NCBI GenBank assembly: GCA_028554795.2
Contig: CM068825.1
Span: forward strand, 153,590,053 to 153,654,052
Direction: 5' to 3'
DNA: 64,000 nt
DNA from: Sinohyriopsis cumingii
Taxonomy: Eukaryota; Mollusca; Bivalvia; Unionida; Unionidae
The notes under the pieces: model-generated
What the model was told of the DNA's origin: nothing
The model's input: the letters and a program-made list of their open reading frames with translations, nothing else
Databases searched by the model: none
Position numbers and translations under genes: made by a program
Shown: positions 43,396 to 54,080 of the stretch, in pieces
Layout: each line of letters opens with the position of its first letter
How positions within the stretch are numbered: the first letter of the stretch is position 1

Positions 43396-45066
43396 TGATC
43401 CCTATCTTGTACAGACCAAGTTTAACCAATAGACTTGACAGTAAATAGAGTACAAAGAAGAATTAAGATTTCCATTCAATAACTGGTGTGCTGAATAGGT
43501 CATGGAGGCCATCACGAAAAAAGCTGTTACTGGCGACGATTAGTGCATTGTACTAGAAGACCGTGCTAACTAATTAATCAAGCCAAATGCCCGCTGAACG
43601 GATAATTGCAGCTCACGCAGCAATGAATGAAAGATGGGATCTAAATATCAGTGGTTTTAGAAAGCTGGACTTGTTTAACTGGTTAATTTGTGGATTACTT
43701 ACCGGACGAGCATTTGTGTGCACCACGAGACTCAATTGACACGATATTGACACAGTAATTTATGAAAATCAGTGAAGTGTGAGGTTTAAAACTCATCTGT
43801 GATTAGTGTGTGTACCTGACGTTTCATTAATAAGACTGCCTGAATCAATAGCTACAGTATGTTACAGGCTTCATATTCTTTTGGATTAAAAATGCATGAA
43901 TAAAATGAAACTTGCTTTCAGAAGGATTTAAATTTGTTATCAGTTCTACTCAAAGAAGGATTGATTTTAATAAGTGTTACATTTAATTGTCATATGGTAG
44001 TGTTTGTTATTATTCATTATTTCGCTTTCAGTATCACTAGTGTTTGAAAACCGTATGCTCTTTCTCATTTCTCTCCTTACTTATCTCACATTTAGATTTA
44101 AGGCAGTGAATGGAAATTACAGCTACCGGATACCTTATCGATAAGTGTACATTGAAACAATATAAAATGTTCTATAATTCTTTCTTCAGCTAGTTAAAAT
44201 AAAACAAACAAGTGTAAAATCACCTATTGCATTATCAGATCACAGCATAGAAACTTTGTTAAGCGCTAAGAACAAAACACAGCAAAAAATATGTGCAGGG
44301 GAGGGTCCGCTTCATACGTGGTAAATTTTGTCAGCGGGTCTTTAAATTCGTGGTCGGGGCAACAACGAAAACAACGTCAATTTCCGATACTGCAGTATTT
44401 CAAATTTTATAGTCTAGTTATCGCTAAAGCAATTGAATGTGACAATTAGTTACTTCAGTTTCCTCCCTACCTTATAGTTAGTTTGTATGCCTAAACATAT
44501 CCCCTATTGTCACCACTCGAGAATGGCTATGTGGAATCTAACAAAATATGCTAAGAACAAACACCATAACGAGACAGACGAATAGGACAGGTTCCGAATT
44601 CCGAATTAGGTGGATGTGACGCCAAGCATATTGATCGTATGCCAAAAAATAGCCCCGTGCAGAGAGTGTCTTAGGAACTATTGGTACTAACTCAGCTTTC
44701 ACAGTAAACCTATGCAAACTCCACGGTGTTTAAAGTTCAATAACTTTAACTTTTTAATATTCATAATGGAACCTATATTTATCAATATAGACATATCCTT
44801 GATGACAGCGTTTGTGTAGAGAAAACCTTATGAGCCACGCCATTTTCTGGATCTTCGTGTGGTTGAAACACATGATTTCAGTTCCGCACTAAAGAGTCAG
44901 GTGCTAATATCAGTAAGGGGATTTCCATATTCAAGTCTATAAAATGACTGAACTCCCGTCAACAAAACATTGCCTCTATGGTTACTATTACTAAGACAAG
45001 CTCGCCAAAAAAAGTATTTTTAGTGAAATTCTACTTTCATTGTCAACCAGTCCTTGCCTGTCAAAC
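43396..45066. other. Non-coding host DNA
   Basis: No gene is recognised in this AT-rich stretch, nor any defined mobile element. Confidence 0.4.
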
Positions 45067-45463
45067 GGACATAGAACACAATTCATTTTACTATATATTC
45101 TCTACATTTGTTTTTCAGTACTGACCTTTCTACTGTGTGACAATCAATACAAATCATATGTTAATCTAAAAATCATTCAAAGATGACTTCACGGTGAAGT
45201 TCTCGTCAAAGGTTGACCTGCTCTTTTTTGAGATGCTGGACTGTCAACAGAGCAACATGTAAACAGAACACAGATTTCACTTCCGGATCATCACCAAGGC
45301 TTTATTACTCACTGTGTACTGTCGCCGAAATACACACAGACAACAACAACCTGAGCTCATATTCTCAAGAATAAACAATTACCTTTAAATCCCTACCAAA
45401 AAAGCATAAATAAAACTCTTCTATCACCACCAAAATGAGAGAGGAACAAATGTTCTAAAAATA
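45067..45463 (+). repeat. 397-bp direct repeat, left copy
   Basis: From GGACATA to GTTCTAAAAATA this matches 51964-52359 at roughly 95% identity by eye, in the same orientation. It contains the perfect palindrome ACTTCACGGTGAAGT. The ends are not TG...CA, so an LTR identity is not supported. Confidence 0.85.
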
Positions 45464-46511
45464 GACTAGAACTACATTCGTGGGTACTGAACTGGAACTA
45501 TTAATTGTAACCCGATTCCTGAAAGGGTTCGACAATTTCACTTCCATGGACAAAACTTCCATCTGTGATCAAATCAATGTCTCTTAAATACTGCTGCAAA
45601 GATTAAAGGAATTTCATCCATGAATAGAACAGTTACAGGCTTTTAGCTGACACCACTGTAACACAAGCACAAGCCAATTCCAAATGGCCGAATTTCAAAA
45701 ATGCGCAAAACTTAAAGTTTAATTGTGATTTTGCTAATGAAGATAAACACTTCGAATATACTGTAAGTAATTTTTAGTTCTAACACCAATCTGGAAATTA
45801 CTAGAAATTAAACTTGGCTGTTTAACTTTCTTAGAAAATTCAAATTTAAAAAATGATACATATTTTTATATGAAAATTTAAATTTAACTTAAATTTTAAT
45901 GAAAATTTAAAACCTGAAGTCGACAAATTTTGTTCTATGGCAAAGTCTCTCCATTCCTTTGTCATAAACATCAATGGTTTTCCTTATCAGGTGTGAAGCA
46001 ATTAAACCAGAGCCTGTCAATCAAAGATAGCACCTGAAATCTGGTAGCATCTAAATACGCAAGCTAGGTCTAACCAACTACATGACATCATTTCCACCCA
46101 TGAAGGGGAGGAGTCTTCAGATGTTAGGCTTCCAGTAGTATTGAAGAGTTGGTGAAGTTCTCTGAAACCATGCTAGCATGCCTTCTCCTAGTTATATAAG
46201 TGAAAGAGAGAGGCTAATTCTTGTATTTTACATGCAGTTATTGTAAATGAAACCATGAAAGGGTACAAGAAGAGGAAGAGTACAATGCCGCCTAAGCAAG
46301 CTAGTGATTCTTATACTCCTTCTTGAGAAGTACAGTCCGTTCTTTTATCGTCTGAAAATGGCAAGGACAAAGCAAACAGTTTAGAAGTACTGGACCCCCA
46401 GACAGGACTATCTTTACTGTCCATTACGGACTCCATATCTTAGAAAGGATAAGAATCAACTTATATCTAATATCGAATGTACAAATACAAATATAAAGGA
46501 AATAAGATACC
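45464..46511. other. Leader region upstream of the gag/ORF1-like frame
   Basis: No gene is seen. A TATATAAG near 46193 could serve the following frame. Short inverted and direct repeats of AAATTTAA type occur at 45840-45910. Confidence 0.35.
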
Positions 46512-48542
46512 ATGGAAAACCAAACAGGCGAGACCAGAGCACGTGCAACACGAGGCAATATGGCAACTAGAAGAGAAGTAAAACAACTCGAGAAATTCTT
46601 TAAGCTTAAAAGGATAGACACGCATGAAGGGAGCTATCTGCAATGCACATATAGGGAAGGGACACAAGAGATAGATATGAGCCACATACAAAGGGAAAAA
46701 ATACCTAGTCTTACTTCGGTAATGATATCAATGAAAATAGCGCATCCAGAAAGTATAAACAGAGTGTACTCCATAAACCCTAACGGATACAAAGGTTACA
46801 TCATAAGACCGAGAGGGAAGACACCGATTTTGCCGTATGGAGAGATGATAATGGGGAAAGAAACAGTGATAGTTAAAGAACCGGAACCTCTGCGAAGGAA
46901 AATAAAAAAACGAACAGGAGAATTACATGTGACTGATATCCCACTTGAAATTCCAATAGAACAAGTAGTAAAACGCTTTGAGGAAAAATTCCACATTCCA
47001 GTAATCTCAGCAAGGAATAGAACTATCGAAACAACAACAATACTAGACGGCACACGAATACCGGAAATTGAAAAAAATTACATGAAGAATATCAAGAGAG
47101 CATTCTACATGTTCGGCTTTCTAGCCAAGTCGTGGTATAAAGGATGTATATACGACTGTACATGCAATAGATGTGGAAAAATAGGACACACACCTTTTAA
47201 ATGTCCCCAAAATCAAGGAACGACAGCGGTACCAACAACGACAACAACAATAATCACACCCATTAGACAAATGGCAACAGAAAAGATACAACAAATACAG
47301 GCTAAAGCAACAACAACAGCAGTTACAACTACAGATGCAGTACCAAACAACAAAAAGATTGATCAAATACAACCACAACAACAACAAGGAAATATACAGC
47401 AACAAGAAAGACAAAAGTCACCACAGAAAGAAATTACGAATGCAAAACAAGGGCAGAAATTTCAACAACAACAACACCAACAGACTCAAGCCCAAATTCC
47501 AGTAGAAAATAGACAACAAGAATGTAAGCAAAAAGGACAACAACAACAAAAACAAACACAGATACAAGCAAGGAATAAAGACGTACAGGCGACAATAAAC
47601 CCAAGGCAACAACAACAGAAACAACTAGTCCAAACACAAGAAGAAAAAAGCCAACAACAAAAAACCACACCAAGCCAACAAGTTATTGAAACCAGACAAC
47701 AACATCAGCAACAGTTACAAGTATTGGAAGCAATGGAGAATAACCGACAAAGTACCAAACAACAAAAAGAACGACAACAAATACAAGAAAAGAAAGTATC
47801 GATACAAACAGCAAAAACACAAAGAATCGATCAAATACAACCACAACAACAACAAGGAAATATACAGCAACAAGAAAGACAAAAATCACCACAGAAAGGG
47901 CAGAAGATTCAACAACAACAACACCAACAGACGCGAGCCCAAATTCCAGAACAACAACAACAACAACCAATACAGATAAAAACAGGAAATAAAGACGTAC
48001 AACAGAAGAAAAAAGCCAACAACAACAAAAAAAAAAACACACCAAGCCAACAAGGTATTGAAATTAGACAACAACAACAACAAAGAGACCAACCACAACA
48101 ACCAACTCTACAAAGTTTACAAGGAACAGAAATTAGACTAATACAACTACAGCAGCCACATAAAACCAAGTCACTACACCAAGGTATAGAAATTGAAAAG
48201 CAACTCCAAGGACAGCAGCCTTATATAAAGAATCTAAAAAAAGACTCTTTGCAAGAAGAGATTACAATCTTCCAATTACAACAAGTTCAGAAAACTCAAG
48301 TGCCTCAACTTCCAGATGGAAACGCAAACCCGCAGAAACATCCATATATAAGGAGGATAAGAGAGGAATCGCTGATAGAAAATACAAAACAAATACAAGA
48401 AGAAGTATTACAAACAACAAAAACAACAAAAGATGAACAATGGAAGACAAGTCCAGAAGTACGGGAAACACTCAGGGAATTAACGAAGAAGAAAAGAAAA
48501 GACAAAAGAAGACAACAACAAGAGGAGGAGAAAAAAGAATAG
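46512..48542 (+). CDS. Gag/ORF1-like zinc-knuckle protein with long Gln-rich domain
   Basis: This intact 676-codon frame begins at ATG 46512 (ACCATGG). Residues about 1-215 are globular and basic and include VTDIPLEIPIEQVVKRFEEK, an RRM-like segment seen in retroelement nucleic-acid-binding proteins. A CCHC knuckle lies at residues 218-231 (CNRCGKIGHTPFKC). Residues about 250-560 are dominated by Gln, with a duplicated block starting IDQIQPQQQQGN near residues 282 and 438. The C-terminus is Lys/Glu-rich. It is probably the first gene of a retroelement (LINE ORF1 or gag-like), but no reverse transcriptase follows within 2 kb, so it is an orphan. A domesticated gene is possible. Confidence 0.7.
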   Translation: MENQTGETRARATRGNMATRREVKQLEKFFKLKRIDTHEGSYLQCTYREGTQEIDMSHIQREKIPSLTSVMISMKIAHPESINRVYSINPNGYKGYIIRPRGKTPILPYGEMIMGKETVIVKEPEPLRRKIKKRTGELHVTDIPLEIPIEQVVKRFEEKFHIPVISARNRTIETTTILDGTRIPEIEKNYMKNIKRAFYMFGFLAKSWYKGCIYDCTCNRCGKIGHTPFKCPQNQGTTAVPTTTTTIITPIRQMATEKIQQIQAKATTTAVTTTDAVPNNKKIDQIQPQQQQGNIQQQERQKSPQKEITNAKQGQKFQQQQHQQTQAQIPVENRQQECKQKGQQQQKQTQIQARNKDVQATINPRQQQQKQLVQTQEEKSQQQKTTPSQQVIETRQQHQQQLQVLEAMENNRQSTKQQKERQQIQEKKVSIQTAKTQRIDQIQPQQQQGNIQQQERQKSPQKGQKIQQQQHQQTRAQIPEQQQQQPIQIKTGNKDVQQKKKANNNKKKNTPSQQGIEIRQQQQQRDQPQQPTLQSLQGTEIRLIQLQQPHKTKSLHQGIEIEKQLQGQQPYIKNLKKDSLQEEITIFQLQQVQKTQVPQLPDGNANPQKHPYIRRIREESLIENTKQIQEEVLQTTKTTKDEQWKTSPEVRETLRELTKKKRKDKRRQQQEEEKKE

Positions 48543-48900
48543 AAAAAGAAGTTTGGTTTAGCACAGATGAATACATTGAATCCTAATTAATTTATAAAAA
48601 AAAATAATAATAATACAAAAATATAAAACAATAACATGATACCAATTAAATATTAAAAAACAATAACGTGATACCAATACATACAATATAACAACCAAAA
48701 CATGTAGGGCAGGAGGGCATCCCTAAATGGTATGTGAAGATCAAAAGAAGAGAGAACCCTCCAAAAAAAAGAAAAAAAAAAAAGAAGAGGAAGACAACTT
48801 TTTAAAACCTGGATATATTCCACATAACAAAGGAGTCACATACCTGACTGATGATACTCTACCAATTTCCAGTGCTGCATCTGTTCCAGTGACCTGAAGA

Positions 48901-50649
48901 ATGGATGCAGTCAAGTTCTCTCTCATAGCAGTGACAAAGCCAACACATGGGGGTCTCAAGTCAGTTCAGGCACCAGACTGTAATGCCACATCTGGGTCTG
49001 CAATAATTCTACGACCATCATCCAAAGCAAAACTGGACCTGAAAGAGACAAATTTGAATGAGCACGATGGGACACGTATGATCTGTATGGAAAAAATGTT
49101 GAAATGTGAGAATGATATCATTCGTCGCCATGGTAATCAAGTCAACATATTTGGCAGACCAGAGTTCCAAATTGCTAATGAAATAAAATGGGGACTTCCT
49201 TGGAATCGTATTATGATGTGCAAAAACTGCACCTTTAAGTCACCATAGTATAAGTTGTATGAGGAGATAAAAACAAATAAACCTGGGCCAAATCCTGCTG
49301 CTGTAAATATGATATTTCAAGCTGGACTACAAGATACACCAATGGGCAACACCAGGGCTAGATACTTGCTTGCAGCCACTGACATTCCGCCACCTAGCAG
49401 AACATCTATGCAAAGGGCCTCCAACCTTGTAGGCAAATCAGCTGTGGAGCTCAATGAAATGGACATGACAGACAAGCTGAAACTAGTCAGACAGGTTAAT
49501 GTCATGCGTGGTGTTCAGCACCCTGAGCAAATAAATGTTGCTTTTGATGCAAAATACAATGCCATTAGCTTTGGACATGAAATGAAACCTGGTCAATGTT
49601 CATCACAAGCTGTTGGAATTGCCTGCGAAACTGTTACAGAGAAGCAATACATTGTGGGGACTACAGTAGAAAACAAGGTGTGTTGGACTAGAGCATGGCT
49701 GAAGGGGAAAGGTTTTGATGTGCAATGTCCAGGTGGCCATGTTGACTGCACATCAAATCTGTCACCAGTTGCACCACATTCAGAGTTTGAAATGGCAAGA
49801 GAAATGGGAAACAAGTTTGTGCTGCAAGAGATTCTCATTGGACATGCAACAACAGATGGAGATGCACAGGCTGCTGCTGGCTTCCAAAATACTTACACCA
49901 TTCTGCATCCAATGTGGAAAGTAGAAAGACTGTCGGATCCCGTCCATTTGGGTCGTTTACAGTTCAAACGGTGTAATTCTGCAATATTTAGTGAAAACAT
50001 GTTTCCAGGAATAAGAACAAGAGAAGGAAAAAGGCTCAAACAGAAAATTGTCAGCCAAGACATTAAAGCAGGTTGCGGTTTGATCTTCAAGCAAATGATG
50101 GAGGACAATAGTGGTGATGTTAAAAAAATTAAATGTCAACTTCCCCATTTGCTGGATACCACTCTGCGCTGTTATTCAGGGGACTGCTCAAAATGCCGGC
50201 ATTATTCAAAGGTCTGTGGGGGAGGAAGTACTAACAGCTGGTGGATGCGATCAGCATACCTGGGCCCTCATCAAGTGACTCATCTCAACATGACAGAAAA
50301 TGATAAGAACATCCTGCTAGTAGTTCTGAAAATGAAACTCTCCTGTGATGTTGTAGAAAGACTGCGACTGAACACAAACACACAGAAATGTGAGGCGGTG
50401 AACAGATCAATCAGTGTTTCATTACCATAAAATGTGAACTATTCCAGAAATTTTGAGGCAAGAGTGCATTCAACAAGACACAGACACAATAACAGCATGG
50501 GATCATCATTGAAAATAAAAGGGACACACTTGGGAGGTAAACTTTCAACAAGGACTCTGAGATCACTGGAGACAATGGATAAAGACTGCACTTACCATCA
50601 GTTGTATCAAAAGCATCCACAAACCAGGAAATGTACTCTGGCAAGATGA
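48901..50649 (+). pseudogene. Transposase-like protein, disabled by two in-frame stops
   Basis: One frame is open for about 580 codons apart from TAG at 49246-49248 and TAA at 50428-50430; coding similarity reads straight through both (CKNCTFKS, then YKLYEEI; VSLP, then NVNYSRNF). Features are a CKNC pair, GLQDTPMGNT, IPPPSRTSMQ, an Asp in NVAFDAKYN, TTDGDAQAA and a Cys-rich CYSGDCSKCRHYSKVC. I recall this layout from transposase-like proteins common in cnidarians and molluscs, possibly of the Mutator-like group. The Asp in NVAFDAKYN and those in TDGD are candidate catalytic residues. Two stops in an otherwise intact frame point to recent loss. Terminal inverted repeats were not found. Confidence 0.65.
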
Positions 50650-50779
50650 GGAAATATGATACAGGCCCATCTGAGGTACAGGACACAGCAAGGCAATAGG
50701 AAGTCTGACTACTGCAAAGGACTGCTAGACACCAAGGGCGATCACTCCTATGCAAAGGTTTAGCAGGAGCCAATGGACA
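50596..50779 (-). other. Minus-strand exon-like segment with strong splice signals
   Basis: On the minus strand a 184-base open segment lies between an acceptor TTTTCTGTCTGCAG (just above 50779) and a donor GATG|GTAAGTGC (50596). It encodes CPLAPAKPLHRSDRPWCLAV onward, ending WFVDAFDTTD, about 61 residues. I do not recognise the protein and found no partner exon that splices in phase. It overlaps the last codons of the + strand pseudogene by about 50 bases. It may be an exon of an unseen minus-strand gene or coincidence. Confidence 0.35.
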
Positions 50780-50862
50780 CTGCAGACAGAAAAGATTATC
50801 TTAATTTCATGTGCAAAATGACAGTGCTCAAAGACACCATGAATAACACATTGTACAGAAGG

Positions 50863-50967
50863 GAAAACTGTAGTGGGGAAATCCGTAGGTAACACAACGC
50901 ATGTTATGTGCAGTTGTGTTACTTACTATCACCTGATGAGACTTATGGAGAGGTCGAAACAGTTTTC
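50863..50967 (+). ncRNA. Hammerhead ribozyme, type III
   Basis: All core elements are present in order. Stem III 5' strand is GAAAACTG (50863-50870), with cleavage triplet GTA (50870-50872). Stem I is closed by GTG/CAC at its base plus a 14-bp upper helix (50885-50898 with 50913-50926, one G-U) and a 14-base loop. Core CTGATGA is at 50933-50939. Stem II is GACTT/AGGTC with loop ATGGAG (50940-50955), then GAAA (50956-50959) and stem III 3' strand CAGTTTTC (50960-50967). The internal loop in stem I could supply the usual loop-loop contact. Open stem III makes it type III. Predicted self-cleavage is after 50872. An A-rich stretch follows. Confidence 0.88.
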
Positions 50968-51069
50968 TCTGAATGTGAATACACAAATAAAGAAATTAAA
51001 AAGCAAAATAAATAAAGATTAAAAAATTCAAAATTAAAATAATATGACAAGACATGACTTACTAGCTGA

Positions 51070-51130
51070 ATGAATGAATGAATGAATGAATGAAAGGAAG
51101 GAAGGAATGAAGGAAGGAAGGAAGGGAGGA
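51070..51130 (+). repeat. (GAAT)n/(GAAG)n microsatellite
   Basis: Tetranucleotide runs of TGAA followed by GGAA lie between the ribozyme and the endonuclease gene. Confidence 0.85.
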
Positions 51131-51241
51131 ATGTATTTAAGAAAGCACTGTCATACCAGCATGGTTTACTAAAATAAAGACCACACTCTTTCCTTTCTCC
51201 TTGTTACTCAACACATCCATCCATCCTTCATTCCTTCCATG

Positions 51242-51694
51242 CTATACATAAGTTGATATGGATGTGGGTGGGTGTAAAGGATATATCATGATAATTGAAT
51301 TTATTCCATATTGCAATTTCAACTTTATCATGCAGCCTGGATAGTCACCATGGCCAATGCAATGACCATAACCTTTGCAATACTGCCTATTATTGTTAAC
51401 GGAATGACGCTCTAGAATCAGATGATCCGCATTCAAACACAAACTATTATGGCATACATGGGATGCATCTAGCTCCTTTGGTATAGTCAGACTTCTCAAC
51501 TTCACCATCAGTGCCAGTCTGTGAACATGTTTTTTCTTCCAAGTGTTTGTCACGGGATCCTTATATGACAATAAGCCATATAATCCACTGGCTGTTACAT
51601 TTCCTGTCCATATTTTACAAACACTATTATGTGCTATCACAAAATTTAAAGAGATTTTTGCTGATAGGCTTTGAAAAAAAATCCTCGATTGCAA
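51242..51694 (-). CDS. I-PpoI-like His-Me finger (HNH-type) endonuclease
   Basis: About 150 residues on the minus strand carry a complete His-Me finger fold. CKIWTGNVTASGLYG and VHRLALM are followed by DASHVCHNSLCLNADHL, VNNNRQYC and GHCIGH with a final Cys. The ASHxCHN...C...HL...NN.R..C arrangement parallels I-PpoI (ASHLCHNTRCHNPLHL), including the zinc-binding Cys/His, the likely catalytic His and the metal-binding Asn. Such nucleases cut DNA and drive homing. The frame has no break; the start at 51694 is the first available and could be shorter. It converges on the + strand ribozyme and pseudogene inside the same direct-repeat bracket. Confidence 0.85.
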   Translation of the reverse strand: MQSRIFFQSLSAKISLNFVIAHNSVCKIWTGNVTASGLYGLLSYKDPVTNTWKKKHVHRLALMVKLRSLTIPKELDASHVCHNSLCLNADHLILERHSVNNNRQYCKGYGHCIGHGDYPGCMIKLKLQYGINSIIMIYPLHPPTSISTYV

Positions 51695-51963
51695 CTTCTA
51701 TATGGTGTAGGAATACATTGCTGCTAATAATAATGAGTGTCATCTCTAACAGATACCATTTCTGTGAATTTATAGGGAAAAAATGATTTTTTAACTTTTT
51801 AATTTTTTAAATTAATTAAAAAAAATTTAATTAAATTTTTAAATTTTAAGTATAGTTTCTAATTGCTACAGTCAATATACACATGGTGTGAAAATCTCAT
51901 GTGTCTATCTTTAATAATAAAATTTTTATAGCAATTTAAAGTTGATTCAATACTGCCCTGACA

Positions 51964-52359
51964 GGACATAAAACACAATTAATTTTACTATATGTTCTCT
52001 ACATTTGTTTCTCAGTACTGATCTTTCCACTGTGTGACAATCAATACAATCATATGTTAATCTAAAATAACTTCAAAGATGACTTCACGGTGAAGTTCTC
52101 GTAAAAGGTTGACCTGCTCTTTTTTGAGATGTTGGACTGTCAACAGAGCAACACGCAAACAGAACACAGATTTCACTTCCGGATCGTCACCAAGGCTTTA
52201 TTACTCACTGTGCACTGTCGCCGAAATACACACAGACAACAACAACCTGAGCTCATATTCTCAAGAATAAACAATTACCTTTAAATCCCTACCAAAAAAG
52301 CATAAATAAAACTCTTCTATCACCACCAAAATGAGACAGGAACAAATGTTCTAAAAATA
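51964..52359 (+). repeat. 397-bp direct repeat, right copy
   Basis: This is a 396-bp copy of 45067-45463 in the same orientation. The pair brackets about 6.5 kb holding the gag/ORF1-like frame, transposase-like pseudogene, ribozyme and endonuclease. Confidence 0.85.
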
Positions 52360-53490
52360 CTAAACCTGGCCAGGTCTTACCCTGCACTTAAAAAAAAAAA
52401 AGGACAGTTGATCAAAACCTACTGGAGTCAGGATTCCATTTCCGGGTCAATGAAAACTTAGTTCTTGACCTTATTTCAAGAACTAAAACAAAGTGTTTTC
52501 ATGTATTTTTTGTATCCCCCAAGATGTGTCTGCTTGTTTAAATTTTAAAAAAGAATTTTTATCAAATGTTAGTTTATAACTAAATTTTGACTGGGTATTT
52601 ATTGAGTTCTAGTGTTTTTTAAAGGTTAGTAGTCCGAAACATGGGTCTCATTCCCATTGTCAGATTTCCTATCCTTAACGTTTGGTGATCTTTGCCAAGG
52701 ATCTCCTATGTCCCGTGTATGCTATGTTTATTAATGCTATAGTGTGTGTATGCTATATAGCCTGTATGTAGGGACGGCAAAACTATTTGTCAAATTTTTC
52801 CCAGTTGTCTTAATATATATTTTTATATGGACTTTTCAAAATCATGTGTTGTCCTGGTACAAAATTAAGATGTTTTTGCAATTATTTACAATTTAGAATT
52901 TTGGCGAGAGGAACGGTGTACTAAAAGTTGAAATTAAAATAAAACTTAGTGTTTTATGTGAGTGGCTATAGTGTGGCGTTACTCGCATTATAATCTATTT
53001 CCAGGAAGGGGCAGGCTGTATTCGAGTTGGGGTCCGCACTTTATTTATTTGTGTTTCTCCCGATTCGAGTTAGGCCTCCACTCTAATATTTAATTTATGA
53101 TGCAAAAGAAGTTCCAGAATGGTTTAGAGACTTCTTAGTTGGTTAATAGAGGGTAACTTATTAGTCCCAGTGTTTTTGTTGTATTGTTTAATTACTTCAT
53201 GTGGGGTTTTCTGATACTCTTTCGCAGGCCTGTCCACTTCGCGAAGCGCCTTGTGACATAGCCCTGCGACGTCTATGCATCGTACTTTATTCACATGAAG
53301 GTCCCACGTTTCCCTCCTAATACTTTAAACTTTCTATTTTCAATTTTGTTAGTCCTACGCTATTTAGTTACCCTTTATATTTTAAGAGTGTTGGTTAGGG
53401 GGGAGAAAAAAAAACAAAACAACTATATTCTTACAACTTTAAAGAAAGTTTAGTTATGATCAAAGGGAGTTGGAAGCGTATGTCCGAGTT

Positions 53491-53577
53491 GAGGGATGAG
53501 GTGAGGGCTCCAGCCCGCGCTCTGGCGGTGGCACACCCCTAGTGGGTAGCAAACCGAAACCTCTCCTCTCATCCCTC
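53491..53577. repeat. Foldable GC-rich repeat, copy 1
   Basis: Outer arms GAGGGATGAG/CTCATCCCTC pair perfectly over 10 bp. Inside are GGCT/AGCC and CGGT/ACCG pairs. It shares AGCCCGC and AAACCGAA landmarks with copy 2 at 53780. Confidence 0.65.
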
Positions 53578-53779
53578 CCCTCGTTCTCGTTCAACCCCCC
53601 AAAGCACTTTACATTTAAGTATTTAATATCATTTAAATAATAGCCTAATTTTGAAATTAGTGGCAAAGTTCCAGTTTGTATAATTGTTTACCAATGGCCA
53701 AGTAGTATTGAGGCACCGGTGGGCACCCTATAATTTGATTCTTTTGGCAGATAAAAGCCAGAAAAATGTTTCCTAAGGT

Positions 53780-53864
53780 GAGAGGTGAGGCCGGGGCTCT
53801 AGCCCGCATTTCGCGGTACACGTCCCTACGCGGGCGGTAAACCGAAGCCCCTTCCCCACCTCTC
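53780..53864. repeat. Foldable GC-rich repeat, copy 2
   Basis: Outer arms GAGAGGTGAGG/CCCCACCTCTC pair at 10 of 11 positions. GGGGCT/AGCCCC follows, then CCCGC/GCGGG and a CGGTAAACCG hairpin, giving a branched fold like that of copy 1. Confidence 0.65.
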
Positions 53865-54080
53865 CCCCCTGGTTAATAGTAATGACCTTACTTTATACTT
53901 GCTTTGCCTGTGCATTACCACCACACTGCTTTCACAGCCACAGTAAAAGACATCTCAAAGAATGACTCTTTGCCAATCATTCCATGGTAAAAATTAGCCA
54001 CTGTCATGAATACTTCACAGCAAAAGGCACGGCCAGAGAACACCTCCGAATTTAGGCGGAACTACTTAACTACTTAACTT

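Larger units (their letters stand above)
52474..53882. mobile_element. 1.4-kb nested insertion of unknown family
   Basis: The DNA is flanked by TGACCTTA duplications (52466-52473 and 53883-53890), extendable to about 13 bp with mismatches. The interior has no coding frame. Its right part carries two GC-rich foldable repeats (53491 and 53780). It ends CCTGGTTAATAGTAA. The ends show no obvious inverted repeats. Confidence 0.65.
52424..54080 (+). repeat. Dispersed repeat X, copy 2, split by an insertion
   Basis: Left part 52424-52473 and right part 53883-54080 together match the uninterrupted copy at 14440-14690. The break falls at TGACCTTA, which is present on both sides of the inserted DNA. 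Confidence 0.7.

Noticed and set aside
47121-48169. Several minus-strand frames rich in Leu, Val and Cys
   Set aside because: They are reverse readings of the Gln-rich coding region of the + strand gag/ORF1-like frame.
48741-48959. Minus-strand exon with a CAG|GTATGT donor
   Set aside because: The reading lacks a usable acceptor and does not join in phase with the segment at 50596-50779, so it was not kept as an exon.
45067-52359. The direct repeats as LTRs of a retrovirus-like element
   Set aside because: The ends are not TG...CA, there is no primer-binding site or polymerase between them, and the interior contains unrelated parts on both strands.
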